From contig JASXTE010000015.1 of assembly GCA_030280995.1 (NCBI GenBank), positions 1,100,001-1,164,000 on the forward strand: a stretch of DNA of 64,000 nt, in the 5' to 3' direction. Below are positions 58,037 to 64,000 of the stretch, piece by piece. The first letter of the stretch is position 1. Every line of letters starts with the position of its first letter. The position numbers were made by a program, and so were the translations under genes. The notes beneath the pieces were generated by a model. The model saw only the letters and a program-made list of their open reading frames with translations, had not been told where the DNA came from and ran no database searches. This DNA comes from Hemileia vastatrix (lineage: Eukaryota; Basidiomycota; Pucciniomycetes; Pucciniales; Zaghouaniaceae).

Positions 58037-59107
58037 AATTCAAGCGAGACAGATGGTAAGGACAGTGGTTTGGTGGAGGAAATTGAGCTAAAGAAAACAA
58101 TTCAGTCAAAGGGACACTATAACGATGAAGATCCAGGTCAGTCAATTGACAACTCAAAGGCACTTTGATGAGACAGATGATCCAAGATTTAATTCGGTGG
58201 GAAAAGCGGGCAAACCAACAACGATCGATCACACCTCGCTCAAACACACAACTACGTCATAGCTGGTCTCATCCATCGATTTGTTACCTGTTCTGCTGTC
58301 CGGCTTCCGGTTTTTGCCTTTCATTTTCCTCTATGACTTTTAAACTTTCGCCTTGCTCATTTCCTCTGCGCTTTTTCTTCTTCAATATCTCGCTACTTAA
58401 CCAAGTCTCTGCTCCGTTAGCTGAATCAATCAATATATGCGAAAAATAAATAAATAAAAGAAATCTTCTAAAACTTTAGTTCTCTTGCTATGAGTAACCG
58501 TAGTCAGGTGCTCAGAGCATCTCCACCGTGATGTCTAAGTATCTCCGTGCATCTCCCAGTTACCTGCATTTTACACATGAGTTACACTACTGAAAAGTCC
58601 CATTCCTCCCTCATAACAATCAAAATAAGGCTACTTGAAACTTACACAAGAAAATTTTTCCTCATCTTTTCGCAGGAATTCATCAAAATTTTACCTTTTC
58701 TTTTTTTTCTTTTTTTTTTTTTTTGCTGATTCAAGCGTCACAAATTGTTTCTCATATCGTCACATTTGTTTACTAAAAATTGAGAAATGATTTTTTTTGG
58801 TAGATTTCAGCCTGTCTAGTGATGCTGTTATCATTCAGCATTTTCAACAATAGATTACATAGTTGATTTCGAGGATGCAGTGGTAATGTGGAGTGAGTAT
58901 AATCATATTCGGTCAAGGATAGAGGTTAATGGAATAGGAAGGAGGGAGTGAAGAGATGACGAGCGAATAGAATGAATTATTGAAAAACTCGCGCTTGTGC
59001 AAAAATGACTTGGTTGAACGTTCGGGCATCTCCTCTTGTTGTAATTATGCACATTTTGTTGAAAAAGTTACTGATGAGCTGAATGGGGACCAGGGTGGAA
59101 TATTATT
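58037..59107. promoter_or_regulatory. Glycogen synthase upstream region
   Basis: About 1 kb upstream of the glycogen synthase start with no supported gene; it should include its promoter and 5' leader. Open frames at 58165-58449 and 58980-59219 have no recognisable features. Confidence 0.4.
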
Positions 59108-59983
<876 letters not shown>

Positions 59984-60840
59984 TGTCAGCCAGGCTACTA
60001 AACTTACACAGTAAATAATTAATTATTTACTAGAGTAGAGATACACCTTTACCTCTCATTTAATGAGTTATACTTATTTTATAAATTACTTATACAATTT
60101 TAACTAATTAATAGGTAAAAATAAGTAAAGATATAACTCTATTTTTTCCTCATATTTTTTATTCTGTGACAGCGTCCTCATGACAGCTAAAGAGAAAACT
60201 GAAAATACTAAATATTAAATCAAATATTTTTATTTTTACTTTGACAATTACAGAAAATTAAAGTAAATAAAATAAAATGGACATATACAGATAAATACTG
60301 TATATGGGTACATTCTTTATAGAACAACTTTAATTATTTGGAATGTCTAATTGTGGAATTGTTCTTCTTTGATACTCATGTATATAGAATTTTGATTCTG
60401 TAGTTTCTCTCCTTTTTGCCTATATAAGGCCTCTCAATCTGGCTGTTTTCATTCATTCCATTCTGACTTTACAAATTTATTATATACAAACAAATCACAT
60501 CTATTACTACTATTACTACCTTAGTATCTACATCTGCGTACATTTAAGCTTTTAAAGTAATAATAATACTAATCTTTTACCTTTTCATTGATTATTAAAA
60601 TATATAGATAAAAAATATGTCCCTCCTTTGAAATCTTGAGTTTTCCTCACCTTTCATTGCTGTTGGACCACTGTAAAATCTTCTAGACCAAAAGCACCCC
60701 TTGACAACTGCGGGCCTTTCCAAATAGTCATTGAACCATTGTTATCTTGACACTGGTGATCAAGGGACCATCAACTCCAACACCTATAGTGATTTTTGGA
60801 CAAACAACAAATGTCAAATGTCAAAGGCATGTGACTAACA
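59984..60840 (+). repeat. 5' LTR of right-hand Gypsy element
   Basis: Begins TGTCAGCCAGG and ends GTGACTAACA, a TGT...ACA terminus. A TATATAAGG box near 60421 lies in a typical promoter position. The left border coincides with the break in M2. Only one LTR is in the window, so the right border rests on the terminus and primer site. Confidence 0.65.
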
Positions 60841-60867
60841 TTTTGTGCCACGACTGGGATTTGAACC
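60841..60867 (+). promoter_or_regulatory. Primer binding site with tRNA T-arm complement
   Basis: TTTTG is followed by TGCCACGACTGGGATTTGAA and CC. Its reverse complement has tRNA 3' architecture: T-loop TTCAAAT, T-stem CCCAG, acceptor strand TCGTGGC, discriminator A. The TGG pairing to CCA is present as TTG. The complementarity extends to about 22 bases, more than the usual 18. Which tRNA is matched I cannot say. Confidence 0.6.
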
Positions 60868-61136
60868 TTGTCCCAAATTTAGGGCTTATATAAACATAAT
60901 TGTCCTATATATTTGTATTGACTATAGTGGTTTTTATCTGTAGGTCTCACACTGCATATTTCATTATAAAGGTATATCTTTTTTTACTCAGCACTCTGTA
61001 GTTGGCATTATATTGCTCAAATTGCAGGGGGAGGTGTCAGGTATATAATATTTTTTTCCTAGTTGACCAAGATAGAGAAACATTGTTCTTAGTCCTAGAA
61101 TTAATATAATTAATTAAAAAAATTATGTTATTTAAT

Positions 61137-61625
61137 TCATTCAATTGACAAATTGTCCTGATAATTAAAATTTTATTTTATTATTTCAGTTGACAATTAG
61201 TCCTGGTAATTAAAATAATAACAATATATAAATTAATTATTTAATTAAAAAAGTATATTAATAAATTATTTCAGTTGACAATTAGTCCTGGCAATGATAA
61301 CAATAATATAATATAAATTAATTATTTAATTAAAAAGTATATTAATAAATTATTTCAGTTGACATTTAGTCCTGGTAATTAAAAAATATACAATATATAA
61401 ATTGGTTATGTGGTTAAAAAATTTTATTAATTATTTCAGTTGATTTCTGTCCTGATAATATATTATTTTATTACTTCAGTTGATTTTTTCCTGGTAATGA
61501 ATAATATCAATATCTTAGTAAATAAATTGATTAAAAATTGTATTAATTGATTTTTTCAGTTGATTTTAGTCCTGATAAATTGATATATTTTCATTGTTTC
61601 AGTTGATAAGTAGTCCTGGTAGTTG
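61137..61625 (+). repeat. Leader array of TTTCAGTTGA...GTCCTGGTAAT units
   Basis: About eight units of TTTCAGTTGACAATTAGTCC followed by TGGTAAT, starting near 61142, 61184, 61268, 61355, 61433, 61475, 61553 and 61598 and separated by 25-65 bases of A/T-rich DNA. Each unit carries a TTTCAG that resembles an intron acceptor. The array sits between the primer site and gag. Confidence 0.85.
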
Positions 61626-61716
61626 ATAATAAACTTTAAATATTTTTTTATCTCTTATTTTTTTTAACAAAAAAGAATAATAACTGACAAAATATTAATA
61701 TTTTTTCTTTCCCTCA

Positions 61717-64000
61717 GCTCAAGTTATACAAACAATTACTGAATTAAATATTTCTACTGCCCATGATGAGGAATTGGATCTTATTTATTATGATGCAAGT
61801 TCTGTAAGCTCTCCTTTGACTACAAAATTTTCTCAAATTAATCAATTGGTAAACCAAACAGGATTTAGAAATGCAGGAGGTGGAAATCAAGAAGGAACAT
61901 CCTCCCCTGGACTCTAAGTCCCAGGTACCCCCCCAGAAGAGCTCCCAAAAGGCTTCAAAATAAAAAATATTCCAGTTCAGCATTAGGTAAACAACCTGTC
62001 AACTCACATCAAGGAGTTGAAGTCAGAGAACCTCAAAATAAGTGCAAAGGTAGAGTTCTTAGAAGAAAAAAATAAGAAGCATGGAAACTTTTCTTCAAGA
62101 GAAGAAGAGAAATATACAGGGAGCAAAACCCCTTCCACAGTTGGCTCCTCAACAACAGGAAAAAGTGGAAGTGTCAAAATGGCAATGGGAATGGCTGAAC
62201 ACCCAAACAGACTTTCTCCAGGCTCGGAAAACGCAGCAGGCTCCTCAAGCAGGACCCTCCAGGCCCCAACATTTCAATCCCACCCCTCCCCACCCTTACC
62301 AAGGAGGCAAAAGAAGGAAAAACAACCATCCTCAAATTATGCCAAAACCATGGTAAAGCCTTCCATTGAATCTCAAGTTCCCTTCCATGTTACTGATTTA
62401 GTTCCTTCAGGTAACTCTGGGATGGTAGATAACACCTTGAGACCAGGGGAATCTGGCTCTAGCAGAAAAATTAATCAATGTTCTAGTCTTGCAAATAATC
62501 CTTTAGTGTTAATTGCTACTTTAATGATAAATCCAGATATGGCTATTATAGATGAATCAATTGATCCTGGAGTTTATGAGACTCTTGAAAATTACTCTAT
62601 CTCTCTCCTGAAAAATGCTCCTGATGTAGCAACTATTAATAATAGATATTTGAGAGACATCATCACAAAACAAAATCAGATAATGAAGAAATTACAATTG
62701 AACCAAAAATTTAATTGCTTGTTAACTGAAAAAGGTTACCAAGTATTGAAAGGTTAGATGAATAGGGTATCTAAGGAATTGTTTAGGTATAAAGTAAATT
62801 GTGAAAAAAAAATTTCTTTGTGAAAAAATATTAGGAATGATCTATCCAAAGTACAAGAGACTATGTCTATCTGTTTCCAAGAACTATAAGGTCAGAAACT
62901 AAATTTGAAAAAATTAAATGACCATTATTCATCTCTGAAAAATAAGAATCAATTCCTTTTTTGTAACCATCAATGAAAAATTAACCAGTATTCCAAGAGT
63001 TAAAACTAAGTTAACAAACATTGAGGAGCAATTGAATTCATTGTTGTTTGACCAAAAATACTCTGTCACTTCTGAGAAGAAAATTGTTGCACAGGCTACT
63101 CCACATGTACCTGAGCCAAGCTCCTCTAGAGAAGAATTAATACAAGAGAAACCTGTAGATAGTTCTGAGTTTCAGTCAAAAATTGATGATGCACCCTTTT
63201 CATCCAAAAATGTTTTAAATAATGAGATTGCAGCTCAATTAGAGAAATTTCAACTTCTTCTTACACAGAAACAAGTAAAACAGAAGGAAATTACCTCAAA
63301 TCATAAAATTTGGCCCAAACTGGACCAATATCCAACATTTGATGGTGATTCTTCCTCTGACTGGCAGCAATTCATCTGTAGGATTGATAATCTTAAGAAT
63401 TCTTATAAACTACAAGATGAAGAAATTTTGTCAAAATTAACTTCTTTGTTTTCCAATGTTTCCCCCATGTGGTATGAATATTTCCTTTTGAATAATAATT
63501 ATTACTCTTGGGAGGATTGGAAAAAGTTAATTAAAGCACAATTTGGTGTTTCAAAATTCAGGTTAGCCCATAAAAAGGAGTATGAGGAGTCTAGATATAG
63601 CTCATCCTCTACAGATAAAACTATTGAGTTCCTGATGAACTAGTAAAAATCTTGAAATCAATGGATCCAAAGATGGATTATGAACTCTGGGAGCACAGGA
63701 TCCTTTATAAATTTGAAAGGTTTTTGAGAAACTTAATTGTTGCAAGTTCTGAATTCTCCAGGGAGCCTTCTTCCTTTATTAATACTTGTAATGAAATTCT
63801 TTTAAATAACAGGTATGAATTTAGGAAGTTCTTCACAAGACCTTCAGTGGAGAAAAACTCCAACTACCAACAAAAACGTTCTGAAAAAGTTGGTAAAACC
63901 TCTTCCCCTGTTGAACCTAAAAAATATGCAACAAACACTAACTTTAAATGCAGCAAGCTTTGGAAGAAAGGCCATGTTTGTAACAAGAAAATAAACCTTG
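61717..64000 (+). pseudogene. Gag of right-hand Gypsy element, decayed
   Basis: A coding trace starts after a CCCTCAG acceptor-like site at 61717 and runs in one frame to 62757 with stops at about 61915 and 61984. It resumes at about 62985-63643 in another frame, and after a one-base shift near 63625 continues to the edge. The stretch TFDGDSSSDWQQFICRIDNL ... MWYEYFLLNN ... WEDWKKLIKAQFG has the layout of rust-type Gypsy capsid proteins. A C-X2-L-X4-H remnant near 63950 looks like a CCHC knuckle that lost its second Cys. Not functional. Confidence 0.7.

Larger units (their letters stand above)
59984..64000 (+). mobile_element. Gypsy-type LTR retrotransposon, 5' part
   Basis: LTR 59984-60840, tRNA-complementary primer site, a leader with tandem repeats and a decayed gag continue to the window edge. 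Insertion into M2 fixes the left border. Pol and the 3' LTR would lie beyond 64000. The family differs from elements 1 and 2 in LTR, primer site and gag. Confidence 0.75.

Noticed and set aside
55270..58449. Several plus-strand ORFs over glycogen synthase and its upstream region
   Set aside because: Those over the gene are antisense shadows of its exons; those upstream have no recognisable features or splice support.

Overview
The window reads as a transposon-dense, AT-rich fungal chromosome segment. Short GT-AG introns (about 50-120 bases), a glycogen synthase gene of fungal type, Ty3/Gypsy elements, a Tnp2-type (CACTA/EnSpm-like) transposase and a TET/JBP-like dioxygenase fragment point to a basidiomycete; a rust fungus (Pucciniales) is my best guess, by inference only. 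The one ordinary host gene I can defend is glycogen synthase (54997-58036, minus strand, nine exons including a 13-base microexon).

Region by region. 1-3185: low-complexity DNA holding a diverged tandem duplication of about 1.6-1.7 kb, rich in TG, TA and ATT/AGTATT microsatellites. 3186-49128: the interval is bounded by near-perfect 41-base terminal inverted repeats (39 of 41 positions match) and looks like one giant DNA transposon of 45.9 kb, about 25.8 kb once a later retrotransposon insertion is subtracted. It carries a SNF2-family ATPase (N-terminal lobe only, cut by an LTR), a truncated unknown gene on the opposite strand, a spliced Tnp2-type transposase, a decayed second transposon protein, a 2 kb hierarchical palindrome array, an unknown multi-exon gene, a decayed TET/JBP-like 2-oxoglutarate/Fe(II) dioxygenase, a 0.7 kb run of about a dozen unrelated stem-loops, and about 6 kb of featureless AT-rich DNA.

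Nested inside it (5709-25806) are two tandem Ty3/Gypsy elements sharing the middle LTR (LTR-internal-LTR-internal-LTR). They have a gag-like ORF, an extra repeat-built ORF2 separated from pol by a single conserved UAA, a pol with reverse transcriptase, RNase H and integrase, and, between integrase and the 3' LTR, spliced genes on the opposite strand encoding small six-cysteine proteins. A short hairpin followed by TTAAACTGG, with compensating stem changes, recurs more than 20 times per element in coding and non-coding DNA.

49129-54996: AT-rich DNA with a decayed PIF/Harbinger transposase on the minus strand. 54997-58036: glycogen synthase. 59108-59983: nested MITE-like elements around an (ATT)95 microsatellite. 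59984-64000: the 5' LTR, leader and decayed gag of another Gypsy element running off the window.

The most interesting material is the giant element with an apparent chromatin/DNA-modification cargo (SNF2 + TET/JBP), its two structured non-coding arrays, and the hairpin motif plus antisense genes of the nested Gypsy family.
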